From contig NZ_JBHULT010000006.1 in assembly GCF_042684505.1 (NCBI RefSeq), positions 310,001 to 374,000 on the forward strand: a stretch of 64,000 bases of DNA. Reading direction: 5' to 3'. Source of the stretch: Salinimicrobium flavum (GTDB lineage: Bacteria; Bacteroidota; Bacteroidia; Flavobacteriales; Flavobacteriaceae). Positions 42,372-50,652 of the stretch are shown in pieces; position 1 is the stretch's first letter, and each line of letters opens with the position of its first letter. The translations under genes were made by a program, and so were the position numbers. Under the pieces are notes generated by a model. That model searched no databases. It saw only the letters and a list, made by a program, of their open reading frames with translations, and was not told the DNA's origin.

Positions 42372-42383
42372 GAAAACGTTTTT
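42372..42383. promoter_or_regulatory. LacI-type operator candidate at the gdhA promoter
   Basis: GAAAACGTTTTT matches the core G-N-AAACGTTT-N-C except for the last base. It lies 12 bases downstream of the gdhA -7 box, covering the predicted first transcribed bases. Confidence 0.45.
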
Positions 42384-42395
42384 TACGATTCCGTG

Positions 42396-42403
42396 CAAAT
42401 ATA
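42396..42403 (-). promoter_or_regulatory. -7 promoter element of gdhA
   Basis: Minus strand TATATTTG, followed by CACGG, is an exact TAnnTTTG match about 48 bases before the ATG. No clear -33 TTTG was found. Confidence 0.55.
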
Positions 42404-42503
42404 CATTTTCTTCAAAAAACTGGCTTTATAATTTTGATATTCCTGATGAATATCATCTATTTCTGAAGCCCTAATAATTCCTGCTTTCTTTGCACATAAT
42501 TTA

Positions 42504-42511
42504 TATATTTG
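42504..42511 (+). promoter_or_regulatory. -7 promoter element of the 42532 gene
   Basis: TATATTTG, exact consensus, 20 bases before the ATG at 42532 in the divergent gdhA intergenic region. Confidence 0.5.
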
Positions 42512-42531
42512 CTTAGACGCGATATTTTCTT

Positions 42532-43308
42532 ATGATCAACATTTCCAAATCCTTACTTCTGGGTTTCCTTCTTTTTTTCTTCGGAAAAGCAGGCGCACTC
42601 GCACAGGTTGGGATCCTGGGACAGGAAATAGGGATCGTCGCCGGACCGGTCGCCTATTATACAGATTATGGATTAAGGTATAATATGGAAACCAATACCT
42701 CCAATACCGGAATTGGGGTTGGCCTGGTCTATTACCTCAATTTTGCCTATCGTGCCGATTGTGATTGCTATACCAGGGACACGTATTTCAACGATCACTT
42801 CAGAATAAGGGCAGAGATCGACTATCATGAGGGAGAATTGCACCATTTTGGGGAAACTGCCAGAAGGGATAATCCGGGAGGCAGGCAACTACGCGCTATG
42901 ATAGGGAACACCAAGGTGTTTGAAATGGGGGCACACCTGGAATACTTTCCTTTCAGCATTAGGGACTATACCGCGTTCGCCTATCCCATTGCACCCTTCA
43001 TAAGTCTTGGATTCAACTTTGTAAGTTATGATCCTTACACCTATTCTGAACTGGGACCACTTGAAGATAACCTTTTTCACACTTTCCAGGGCTACGTGCA
43101 GCAGGAACCGGGAAGTACCTGGGGGATAACCGCCGGTGCAGGTATGCGGTATAAACTAAATGTGGTAAGTGATCTGGTTATGAACATGCAGGTGCGGTAT
43201 TACGACACTGACTGGATCGACGGCCTTGATCATGACAATCCGCAGAACAAGTTCAACGACATGATGTTCTGGCTGAATGTGGGCTATATCTACTACCTCA
43301 ACTTCTAG
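42532..43308 (+). CDS. Outer-membrane-type beta-barrel protein (THC0290_0291-like)
   Basis: A 258-residue exported protein with signal peptide 1-25 (ending AGALAQ). The mature chain is rich in alternating aromatic strands (IGIVAGPVAYYTDYG, GVGLVYYLNFAYR, FRIRAEIDYHEGELHHF, MNMQVRYYDTDW) and ends VGYIYYLNF with terminal Phe, consistent with a small outer-membrane barrel. It resembles the flavobacterial THC0290_0291 family as I remember it. No enzymatic motif; function unknown. It is divergent from gdhA, from which it is separated by two promoters. Confidence 0.7.
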   Translation: MINISKSLLLGFLLFFFGKAGALAQVGILGQEIGIVAGPVAYYTDYGLRYNMETNTSNTGIGVGLVYYLNFAYRADCDCYTRDTYFNDHFRIRAEIDYHEGELHHFGETARRDNPGGRQLRAMIGNTKVFEMGAHLEYFPFSIRDYTAFAYPIAPFISLGFNFVSYDPYTYSELGPLEDNLFHTFQGYVQQEPGSTWGITAGAGMRYKLNVVSDLVMNMQVRYYDTDWIDGLDHDNPQNKFNDMMFWLNVGYIYYLNF

Positions 43309-43322
43309 GATCTTTGAAAATG

Positions 43323-43350
43323 AAAAAGCCGCCTCGATAATGAAGCGGCT
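43323..43350 (-). terminator. Terminator between the convergent barrel gene and the metB-like gene
   Basis: AGCCGC/GCGGCT stem with a 12-base loop, followed on the minus strand by TTTTTC; it serves the metB-like gene. Confidence 0.7.
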
Positions 43351-43371
43351 CTAAAAATGCTTTTTGAAGGA

Positions 43372-44514
43372 TTATCCTAAAGCCTGTTTAAGGTCATTGA
43401 TAAGGTCTTCTTCATCCTCAATACCTACACTCAACCTGATCAAAGAATCTACTACTCCAGTTTTCGCTCTTTCTTCCTGCGGAATAGAAGCATGGGTCAT
43501 ACTTGCAGGATGTCCTGCCAAAGATTCTACTCCTCCCAGGGACTCTGCAAGGGTGAAAACCTTAAGATTCTCAACCACTTTTACGGCGCTCTTCAAAGTT
43601 CCGTCTGAAGTTGTAAAGGAGATCATACCCCCAAAACCTTTCATTTGTTCTTTGGCTATCTCATGGTTAGGATGATCTTCAAACCCGGGCCAGTATACCT
43701 TGTCAACTTTTGGATGTGACTTCAGGAATTTGGCTATTGCAGCACCGTTCTCACAGTGGCGTTGCATTCTAATGTGCAGGGTCTTGATACCTCTTAAGAC
43801 CAGGAAGCTATCCATTGGTCCGCAGACCGCACCGCTGGCATTTTGAATGAAGTATAATTTCTCTGCCAGTTTCTGGTCATTCACTACCAGGCTACCCAAC
43901 ACCACATCACTGTGACCGCCCAGGTACTTTGTTGCACTGTGCATAACGATATCGGCACCCAAATCAAGAGGCTGCTGCAAGTAGGCGGTAGCAAAAGTGT
44001 TATCTACTGCTAAAAGAAGATCGTGCTTTTTTGCTATTTTAGAGACTGCTGCAATATCAATGATGTTCATCATTGGATTGGTTGGGGTCTCCACCCAAAT
44101 AAGTCTTGTATTTTCATTAATATGGTCCTCGATCCTTGCAGCATCATGCATTCCAATGAAATGGAATTTGATCCCAAGGTTTTCAAATATCTTAGTGAAC
44201 AATCTGTAGGAACCACCATAAAGATCACTGGTTGAAATGATCTCATCGCCGGGTTTGAACAATTTGATGACCGCGTCAATTGCAGCGAGACCAGATCCAA
44301 ATGCAAGCCCGTATTTCCCGTTCTCGATGCTTGCGAGAGCATTCTCCAGGGCGGTACGGGTAGGATTCCCGCTTCGCGAATACTCAAAGCCCTTATGCCC
44401 TCCGGGAGTTGTTTGCTTGTAGGTACTGGTTTGATATATAGGCGGCATAACAGAGCCGTATGCGGGATCTGTGTTCTCCTGACCACCGTGTATGGTTTTA
44501 GTATTGAATTTCAT
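43372..44514 (-). CDS. metB: Cystathionine gamma-synthase / gamma-lyase family PLP enzyme
   Basis: A trans-sulfuration PLP enzyme of 380 residues, normal length. Visible are YSRSGNPTR (phosphate contact, about 45-53), the AFGSGLAAID loop, DNTFAT (Asp171 to the PLP ring nitrogen), SATKYLGGHSD with Schiff-base Lys196, and the C-terminal SLGGVESLAGHPASMTHASIP. Sequence alone does not separate cystathionine gamma-synthase (methionine synthesis) from gamma-lyase (cysteine synthesis), so metB is provisional. It has a good promoter containing a perfect palindrome and a terminator, and is monocistronic. Confidence 0.85.
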   Translation of the reverse strand: MKFNTKTIHGGQENTDPAYGSVMPPIYQTSTYKQTTPGGHKGFEYSRSGNPTRTALENALASIENGKYGLAFGSGLAAIDAVIKLFKPGDEIISTSDLYGGSYRLFTKIFENLGIKFHFIGMHDAARIEDHINENTRLIWVETPTNPMMNIIDIAAVSKIAKKHDLLLAVDNTFATAYLQQPLDLGADIVMHSATKYLGGHSDVVLGSLVVNDQKLAEKLYFIQNASGAVCGPMDSFLVLRGIKTLHIRMQRHCENGAAIAKFLKSHPKVDKVYWPGFEDHPNHEIAKEQMKGFGGMISFTTSDGTLKSAVKVVENLKVFTLAESLGGVESLAGHPASMTHASIPQEERAKTGVVDSLIRLSVGIEDEEDLINDLKQALG

Positions 44515-44536
44515 AAATTAGAATATATTTAAGAGA

Positions 44537-44568
44537 CAAATGTAGCATTCGCTTTGGGCATTCCCAAA
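44537..44568 (-). promoter_or_regulatory. Promoter of the metB-like gene with embedded palindrome
   Basis: Minus strand TTTG (44565-44568), 20-base spacer, then TACATTTG (44537-44544): a complete Bacteroidota promoter 22 bases before the ATG. The perfect inverted repeat TTTGGG-CATT-CCCAAA (44553-44568) contains the -33 box and could be an operator. Confidence 0.65.
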
Positions 44569-44608
44569 ATAGCCCGTACCTTTCAAATCAGTTTAACATT
44601 CAACTTCC

Positions 44609-45373
44609 ATGAACCATAAATTTTTCGGGATCCTGGGGATAATTCTCCTTTTATCTGCATGTCAGGACGAAAAAGAAACTCCGGAAAAACCTTTGAGATT
44701 TGATCAGGAAACTATCGTAAAGAAAGCCGGGGAAAACTGCGATACCGCCGATTATGACTGTGCCGTGATCTCCCTTGAGATCCTGAAAGCCAAAGGACCG
44801 GAAGAAATTGCATCCAGGATCAATAATTCTCTTGAGGCACATGTGATAAAACTTATCTCTTCCGAAGAAAATCCGCTGGCTAAAGACCTGAAAGAGCTAA
44901 CCAATACTTTTATTTCAGACTACCAGAAGGCAGCCGAAAGTTTTTCGGAAGAACCACCCTGGGAAGCCTATGTCAATCAAAGCATTTACCTTCAGGACCA
45001 CAAGATGATCTCCATTGGGATCACCACCGAGATCTTTAGCGGTGGAGCCCATGGATATAAGAACCTCACTTTTCTGAACTTTGATCCTTCTTCCGGGAAA
45101 ACCTATTCCTGGAGAAATATCTTTAAACCCGAATTCAAAGATCTGGTAGAGGAGAAATTCCGGGGTAAACAGGGAATTCCTCCTGAAGATAACATAAACA
45201 GCACCGGATTCTGGTTTGAAAATGATGTTTTTCACCTGCCGGTAAATATTGGATTTTCAGATGATAAGGTTATTCTTATCTATAATTCCTATGAAATCGC
45301 GCCGTATGCTTCGGGGGATTTTCTTCTGGAATTATCCCGGGATGAGGTGGAGCCATTCTTAAAGATTCAATAG
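44609..45373 (+). CDS. DUF3298/DUF4163-type lipoprotein
   Basis: A 254-residue lipoprotein (MNHKFFGILGIILLLSAC, lipid Cys18). Residues about 45-135 fit DUF4163 (a PdaC-like alpha/beta domain) and about 140-250 fit DUF3298 (IGITTEIFSGGAHGYKNLTFLNFDPSSGKTYSW, the SGGAHG turn being diagnostic). Relatives occur in RsiV-like lysozyme sensors and deacetylase accessory domains. The function here is unknown; envelope location is clear from the lipobox. Divergent from the metB-like gene and followed by an ArsC-like gene. Confidence 0.85.
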   Translation: MNHKFFGILGIILLLSACQDEKETPEKPLRFDQETIVKKAGENCDTADYDCAVISLEILKAKGPEEIASRINNSLEAHVIKLISSEENPLAKDLKELTNTFISDYQKAAESFSEEPPWEAYVNQSIYLQDHKMISIGITTEIFSGGAHGYKNLTFLNFDPSSGKTYSWRNIFKPEFKDLVEEKFRGKQGIPPEDNINSTGFWFENDVFHLPVNIGFSDDKVILIYNSYEIAPYASGDFLLELSRDEVEPFLKIQ

Positions 45374-45389
45374 TTTTGTGAAAAAACTC

Positions 45390-45743
45390 ATGAAGAAGAT
45401 CTACCATCTATCCAGCTGTGATACCTGCAGAAGGATCCTAAAAGAACTTGATGCGCCCGCTTCCTTTTCGCTGCAGGACATAAAAACCGAACCTTTGACA
45501 GAAGAGCAATTGGATGACCTGAAACTTCTTTCAGGGAATTATGAAGCCCTCTTCAACAAAAGGGCGAGGCTGTACAAAGAAAGGGACCTGAAGAATAAAC
45601 AACTTTCTGAAGATGATTACAGGGAGCTGTTACTCGACCATTATACATTCCTAAAAAGGCCGGTTATCATCAACGGGAACAAGACCTTTATTGGGAATTC
45701 AAAAAAAACCGTAGAGGAAGCAAAAGAATCGCTCCATGAATAA
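45390..45743 (+). CDS. Arsenate reductase (ArsC/Spx/YffB)-like thioredoxin-fold protein
   Basis: A 117-residue thioredoxin-fold protein. CxxC is at SSCDTCRR near the N-terminus, and the closing KRPVIINGNKTFIGNS contains the ArsC-type Arg-Pro cis-loop. I use ATG 45390; an in-frame GTG at 45378 four codons earlier is possible but unneeded. The Arg set of true arsenate reductases is not complete, so a general thiol-redox or Spx/YffB-like role is as likely. It overlaps the EamA transporter gene by 8 bases. Confidence 0.8.
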   Translation: MKKIYHLSSCDTCRRILKELDAPASFSLQDIKTEPLTEEQLDDLKLLSGNYEALFNKRARLYKERDLKNKQLSEDDYRELLLDHYTFLKRPVIINGNKTFIGNSKKTVEEAKESLHE

Positions 45744-46632
45744 ACGGCTGCCGGCAATCCTGGCAGCGATAGGGGCGAGTACTATTTACGGTATAAATCA
45801 TACCGTAGCCAAAGACCTAATGCCCGAGTTCATACAACCGTACGGTTTCATTTTTTTAAGGGTGACGGGGGCTGCGATCCTCTTCTGGCTCATTAGTTTC
45901 TGGGGACCAAAGGAAAAGGTTGCCACCGGCGACTGGCCCCGCATAATTACCTGTACGGTGTTGGGAATGGTGATCAACATGTTGCTGTTCTTCAAAGGTC
46001 TTAGCCTTACCACTCCAATCAACAGTTCGGTCATCACCACCATTACCCCCATCATGGTGTTAATACTCGCATCGATCCTCATTAAGGAAAAGATCACCCT
46101 GCTGAAAACGGCCGGGATCTTTACCGGGCTCGCAGGAGCAGTGATGTTGATCTTCTTTAGTGCTGGCTCAACAGTCAACGCCCCAAATATTCCTTTGGGA
46201 AACCTGTTTGTCATCATTAATGCCCTTTCATACGGCCTTTACCTTATTATGGTAAAACCGCTAACTGCCAAATACCACCCTTTTACCCTCATGAAGTGGT
46301 TGTTCCTGTTTGCGGTGTTCATTAACCTGCCTCTTACCATCCATGAATTCCTGGAGGTGCAATGGACCTCCCTGCCCTCACACGCGATCATTAAAATGTC
46401 TTTTGTCGTAGTGGGAACCACTTTCCTCACCTATTTACTAAATGTTTATGCTCTAAAGCAACTCAGTGCCTCCACAATAAGCGCATTTGTGTACCTGCAG
46501 CCTTTGATCGCTATCATATATGCGGTAAGTATGGGCGCAGACAGCCTGAACCTTATTAAGGTAGTAGCTGCAATACTGGTCTTTAGCGGAGTTTATATGG
46601 TGACCAAAAAAAAGACTGAAACAAGAAGTTAA
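45736..46632 (+). CDS. EamA/DMT family transporter
   Basis: A 298-residue inner-membrane protein with about ten hydrophobic helices arranged as two EamA repeats (about 8-140 and 150-290). Typical motifs are GINHTVAKDLMPEF in helix 1-2, GLSLTTPINSSVITTITPIMVLILA at the end of repeat 1, and LKQLSASTISAFVYLQPLIAIIYA at the end of repeat 2. Substrate unknown; relatives export amino acids or other metabolites. Cotranscribed with the ArsC-like gene (8-base overlap). Converges on the thioesterase gene with a 2-base gap. Confidence 0.92.
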   Translation: MNKRLPAILAAIGASTIYGINHTVAKDLMPEFIQPYGFIFLRVTGAAILFWLISFWGPKEKVATGDWPRIITCTVLGMVINMLLFFKGLSLTTPINSSVITTITPIMVLILASILIKEKITLLKTAGIFTGLAGAVMLIFFSAGSTVNAPNIPLGNLFVIINALSYGLYLIMVKPLTAKYHPFTLMKWLFLFAVFINLPLTIHEFLEVQWTSLPSHAIIKMSFVVVGTTFLTYLLNVYALKQLSASTISAFVYLQPLIAIIYAVSMGADSLNLIKVVAAILVFSGVYMVTKKKTETRS

Positions 46633-46634
46633 AG

Positions 46635-47123
46635 TTATAACTGGTGCGGTTCGATATGCCTTGGATGTTTTCCGAATTTGCGGGTATCTTCTTTTGTTAA
46701 GATCCTGAAATCTTCGGTATGGGAAAGGCTGTCGAGCTTTTTAAAAAGCTCAGGAGGTAAGCCTGTTAGTTTTCTTTCCTTAAGATCAATCCAGCCTCCC
46801 ATCATTTCGCAGGCCGCAAAGTTTCGGCCTTTATGATCAAAGAAATCATGTACGAATTCAAAATACATTCCGTCTTTAGAAAGTCCTTTTAACTTAAGGG
46901 TTACTGTTACAGGTTTACCTGCAAAGACTTCCTTGAAATAATAAATATGTTCATAGAAGACCACGGGTCCAAGACCGAAACGGGCCATTTCCTTTTGACC
47001 GAACCCATTGTCCATCAAAAATCCCATGCGTGTATGGCTCATAAAATTTACGTAGGCCGTATTCGCCAGGTGACGGTTCGCATCAATGTCACTCCATCTT
47101 ATCTCGAACTCTTTCTTGTACAT
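46635..47123 (-). CDS. Acyl-CoA thioesterase (4HBT hot-dog fold)
   Basis: About 162 residues from ATG 47123 (MYKKEFEIRWSDIDANRHLANTAYVNF); an ORF extension of 21 codons upstream lacks family similarity. The opening RWSDIDANRHLANTAYVNFMSHTR is the YbgC/FadM-type 4HBT signature with active-site Asp in place. The hot-dog helix and strands follow (VTVTLKLKGLSKDGMYFEFVHDFFD). It should hydrolyse acyl-CoA thioesters; chain-length preference is unknown. It stands alone between two plus-strand units. Confidence 0.88.
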   Translation of the reverse strand: MYKKEFEIRWSDIDANRHLANTAYVNFMSHTRMGFLMDNGFGQKEMARFGLGPVVFYEHIYYFKEVFAGKPVTVTLKLKGLSKDGMYFEFVHDFFDHKGRNFAACEMMGGWIDLKERKLTGLPPELFKKLDSLSHTEDFRILTKEDTRKFGKHPRHIEPHQL

Positions 47124-47216
47124 ATTGTAATTTTGGGATAAAATTACATAAATTTTATTATGCACGCATAATTGTTTTTTGTTCATTAGCCCCTAAGACT
47201 AAATAAGTTACAAAAA

Positions 47217-48185
47217 ATGCCTGTGATAGAAAGTAGTTATCGGCCACCCGCGGTTTTCAGGAATTACCACATCTCCACGATCTATGCGGCCACCTTGCGA
47301 TCAATTGAAGTGGAGCAGGAAAGGGAAAGGATCGAACTGTTGGACGATGATTTTCTGGATATAGACTGGAGCTTTTCAGCAAAAGGAAGTGCAGATAAAG
47401 TACTGGTGGTAATGCACGGCCTGGAAGGAAGTTCCAAGAGGCCCTATATGAAAGGGCTTGCAAAGCATTTTTCCAGGAACGGCTGGGATGTCGCAGCAGT
47501 TAACCTTCGAGGTTGTAGCGGCGAACTCAACAGGAAATTCAAGTCCTACCATGCAGGCGCAACCGAAGACCTGGAACAGGTTATTAACCACCTCCTTTCC
47601 AAAAATAAGTACAACAGCATCTGTCTTAAAGGATACAGTCTTGGGGGAAATCTCGTATTGAAATATTTAGGGGAAGAACGGGAAATTCCTTTCCAAATAA
47701 AGGCCGCAGTAGTAGTTTCAGTACCATGCGATCTATATGGATCACTTAAAAAGCTTCAGGAGACCAGAAATATTCTCTATGCCAGGCGCTTCTTAGGAAA
47801 GTTGAAAACCCATTTACTGGCGAGAGCAGATAAATTCCCCCAGCAGATCTCGAGGGAAGAAATAACCGCCTGTAAATCCCTTCTCGATATTGACGATCTG
47901 TACACCAGTAAAGCTCATGAATTTGAAAACGCGCTCACCTATTATCGGGAGAACAGTTCCCGACAGTTCCTTACTAATATTAAGCACCCCACCCTTATCA
48001 TCAACGCGAAGAATGACGGTTTCCTTTCGGTTAATTCCTATCCAATAAAGATCGCAGAGGAAATGGAAAATCTATTCCTGGAGATGCCATCTTATGGAGG
48101 GCATGTAGGATTCCTCCAAAATAAGGAGGTGACCTATAACGAAGCCCGCGCACTGGAGTTTTTGGAATCTCGATTAAAACTCTAA
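47217..48185 (+). CDS. YheT-family alpha/beta hydrolase
   Basis: A 322-residue hydrolase of the YheT/ABHD1-3 family. The oxyanion segment VVMHGLEGSSKRPYMKGLAKHF (about 64-85), NLRGCSGE, nucleophile Ser141 in LKGYSLGGN, and late Asp (NAKNDGFL) and His (YGGHVGF) complete a catalytic triad. The substrate is not known; relatives are esterases or lipases. Cytosolic, no signal peptide. Alone in its unit. Confidence 0.92.
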   Translation: MPVIESSYRPPAVFRNYHISTIYAATLRSIEVEQERERIELLDDDFLDIDWSFSAKGSADKVLVVMHGLEGSSKRPYMKGLAKHFSRNGWDVAAVNLRGCSGELNRKFKSYHAGATEDLEQVINHLLSKNKYNSICLKGYSLGGNLVLKYLGEEREIPFQIKAAVVVSVPCDLYGSLKKLQETRNILYARRFLGKLKTHLLARADKFPQQISREEITACKSLLDIDDLYTSKAHEFENALTYYRENSSRQFLTNIKHPTLIINAKNDGFLSVNSYPIKIAEEMENLFLEMPSYGGHVGFLQNKEVTYNEARALEFLESRLKL

Positions 48186-48273
48186 CTCATATTTAAAAAG
48201 CTAAATACAGGTTAAAAATCTCTTTCTGCTTCTCAAGTAGATCAATTTCAATTTAAATTAGTAGAAAAATTTC

Positions 48274-49107
48274 ATGAATCTTGATCCTGATAAGGGACAT
48301 GTAGCCAAAATAAGATCTGCCGGCTTCTTTACCAAGGGTATGGTCTATGTGCTCATTGGCAGCCTTACTTTAATGGCGACCTTCCAACTCGGTGGGGACA
48401 TAACCAGCACAGACGGGGTGGTGAAATTCCTGCTCACCCTTCCCTTCGGAAAAGTAATTGGAGCAGTCGTAGCTCTGGGTTTGACCGCCTATATTTTATG
48501 GCGTTTGTACCAAATGCTCTTTCTCCCGGGCACCTACGGGCCCAAGAATGTAAAAAACACTTTTAAGAGGTTCAGGTTCCTCTATTCAGGGATCTTTTAC
48601 GGAATTATCGCCTATTCATTTGCAGAACCCTTGCTCACCGAGTTCTCGGATTTAGGCAGTACCGGCAGTAGCTCCTCCTCGAATGAAGAAAAGGCTGCTC
48701 TTTGGGAACTGCTTTCAACAGACTGGGGAAAGATCGCTCTTTGGCTTCTGGCTGCCGTTGTCGCAGGACAGGCCCTTTGGCAATTCCAGCTGGCCCGTAG
48801 CGGAAAATTCATGAAGAAGATCGACAACTATCCGGACATTCGACATGAATACGACTTTATTAAAAAAACGGGGAAATTAGGATATTCGGCCAGGGGAGTG
48901 GTGTTTGGAATTATTTCATTTTTCCTGGTAAGGGTGATCCTGGAACATAATGCCAGTATTTACAAAGGTACCGAAGCAGCCCTGCAGTACCTGCTCAGCT
49001 TTTCCTACGGCTCTTACCTGTTGGGAGCTACTGCGCTGGGTTTGATAGCCTATGGCATCTTCAATGTCATGGTGGCCCGTCATGCAGATCTTACTACCAT
49101 CAATTAG
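48274..49107 (+). CDS. DUF1206 membrane protein
   Basis: A 277-residue integral membrane protein made of three two-helix DUF1206 repeats (about 10-70, 95-175 and 195-270). Each begins with a basic segment and G-Y/F-x-(S/T)-(A/K)-(R/K)-G, for example RSAGFFTKGMVYVLIG and KLGYSARGVVFGIIS. No function is established for the family. Monocistronic; no recognisable terminator follows. Confidence 0.88.
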   Translation: MNLDPDKGHVAKIRSAGFFTKGMVYVLIGSLTLMATFQLGGDITSTDGVVKFLLTLPFGKVIGAVVALGLTAYILWRLYQMLFLPGTYGPKNVKNTFKRFRFLYSGIFYGIIAYSFAEPLLTEFSDLGSTGSSSSSNEEKAALWELLSTDWGKIALWLLAAVVAGQALWQFQLARSGKFMKKIDNYPDIRHEYDFIKKTGKLGYSARGVVFGIISFFLVRVILEHNASIYKGTEAALQYLLSFSYGSYLLGATALGLIAYGIFNVMVARHADLTTIN

Positions 49108-49153
49108 ATCCCAGAAGTTCTATGCCGCATAAACACAATTGAAGGCTCCTGAC

Positions 49154-49183
49154 TTTGCACTGCTACATAATTCATTATCTTTG
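49154..49183 (+). promoter_or_regulatory. Promoter of the yicC-gmk-nadD operon
   Basis: TTTG (49154-49157), 18-base spacer, TATCTTTG (49176-49183): the best complete Bacteroidota promoter match in the window, 22 bases before the yicC ATG. Confidence 0.8.
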
Positions 49184-49204
49184 CGCAATCATTAAAAACC
49201 AAGC

Positions 49205-50062
49205 ATGATTCAGTCAATGACAGGCTTTGGAAAGAGCATTCTGCAACTGCCTTCCAAAAAGATCACCGTAGAGATCAAATCTCTTAACAGCAAGAACATG
49301 GACCTCAACGCACGTATTCCTTCGCAATACCGCGAAAAGGAATTACAACTGCGCAACAGGATCTCCCGTGAACTTACCCGCGGAAAAGTGGATTTTTCGG
49401 TCTTCGTTGAAGTAAGCGGGGAAGAAACTACGGCAGCCGTTAACCCTGCGGTAGTAAGAAAATATATGGACCAGCTAAGATCTATTGTTCCCGGAGACGA
49501 TACTGAATTGCTTAAAATGGCCGTTCGTATGCCCGATGCTCTTAAGACGGAAAGGGAAGAGATCAATGAAGAAGAGTTCAAAGCCATCGAAAAAGCTGTA
49601 ATAGAGGCATTGAAAGAGATCAATGACTTTCGCTCTGCCGAAGGAAAAGCCCTGGAAGATGAACTTTTTCAACGAGCAAAGAATATTCAGGACCTGCTTT
49701 CGCGTGTGATGTCTATGGACCCCGAAAGAATAGCATCGGTAAGGGAACGTCTTCATAAAGGAGTAGCCGAACTCAAAGAAGAGGTTGATGAGAACCGTTT
49801 TGAACAGGAATTAGTCTACTACATCGAAAAATTTGATATCACCGAAGAAAAAGTGCGACTGGAAAACCATATGAACTATTTCCTCGAAACGCTGAATTCA
49901 ACAGATTCGAATGGGAAAAAACTCGCTTTCATTTCCCAGGAGATGGGTCGGGAGATCAATACCATTGGCAGCAAGTCCAATTACGCACCTATGCAACAAC
50001 TGGTCGTACAAATGAAGGATGAGCTCGAAAAGATCAAGGAACAACTATTAAACGTATTGTAA
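49205..50062 (+). CDS. YicC/YloC family endoribonuclease
   Basis: A 285-residue RNA-processing protein of the YicC family. The N-terminus MIQSMTGFGKSILQLPSKKITVEIKSLNSKNMDLNARIP is diagnostic, and the C-terminal DUF1732 part ends with GKKLAFISQEMGREINTIGSKSNYAPMQQLVVQMKDELEKIKEQ. E. coli YicC is a ribonuclease acting on small RNAs. First gene of a tight operon: its stop overlaps the gmk ATG by one base (TAATG), the usual yicC-gmk pairing. Confidence 0.95.
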   Translation: MIQSMTGFGKSILQLPSKKITVEIKSLNSKNMDLNARIPSQYREKELQLRNRISRELTRGKVDFSVFVEVSGEETTAAVNPAVVRKYMDQLRSIVPGDDTELLKMAVRMPDALKTEREEINEEEFKAIEKAVIEALKEINDFRSAEGKALEDELFQRAKNIQDLLSRVMSMDPERIASVRERLHKGVAELKEEVDENRFEQELVYYIEKFDITEEKVRLENHMNYFLETLNSTDSNGKKLAFISQEMGREINTIGSKSNYAPMQQLVVQMKDELEKIKEQLLNVL

Positions 50063-50652
50063 TGTCAGACGGAAAACTGATCGTATTTTCGGCACCTTCA
50101 GGATCGGGGAAGACCACTATCGTACGTTACCTGCTGGCACAGGAGGAACTCGATCTCGAATTCTCCATCTCAGCTACTTCCAGAGAACCCAGGGGTCATG
50201 AAGTTGATGGTAAGGATTACTATTTTTTGAACCTTAAGGAATTCAAGAATAAGATCAAGAATGACGAATTCCTGGAATGGGAGGAAGTTTACCGGGACAA
50301 TTTCTACGGCACCTTAAAGAGCGAAGTTGAACGTATTTGGTCTCATGGTAAAAATGTCATTTTTGACATCGATGTGGTGGGCGGTCTGGACATTAAGAAT
50401 ATTTATCCAGAAAAAACCCTGGCTGTTTTTGTAAAACCTCCCAGTATAGAAGAGCTCAAAATACGGCTTAAAAAGAGACAGACAGAGTCACCAGATAAGA
50501 TCAATATGCGCATAGCGAAGGCTTCCATTGAATTAGCCACCGCACCTCAATTTGATCATATTATTATCAACAACGACCTTAGTACTGCGCTGGAAGAAGC
50601 TTACACCCTCGTATCTGAATTTGTGGGAGCTGAAAAAAAGATCAAAAAGTGA
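50062..50652 (+). CDS. gmk: Guanylate kinase
   Basis: Phosphorylates GMP to GDP with ATP. The 196 residues include the P-loop FSAPSGSGKTT (about 9-19), the GMP-binding SATSREPRGHEVDGKDYYF, and DIDVVGGLDIK. Length is normal. Its TGA overlaps the GTG start of nadD, so the three genes are translationally coupled. Confidence 0.97.
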   Translation: MSDGKLIVFSAPSGSGKTTIVRYLLAQEELDLEFSISATSREPRGHEVDGKDYYFLNLKEFKNKIKNDEFLEWEEVYRDNFYGTLKSEVERIWSHGKNVIFDIDVVGGLDIKNIYPEKTLAVFVKPPSIEELKIRLKKRQTESPDKINMRIAKASIELATAPQFDHIIINNDLSTALEEAYTLVSEFVGAEKKIKK

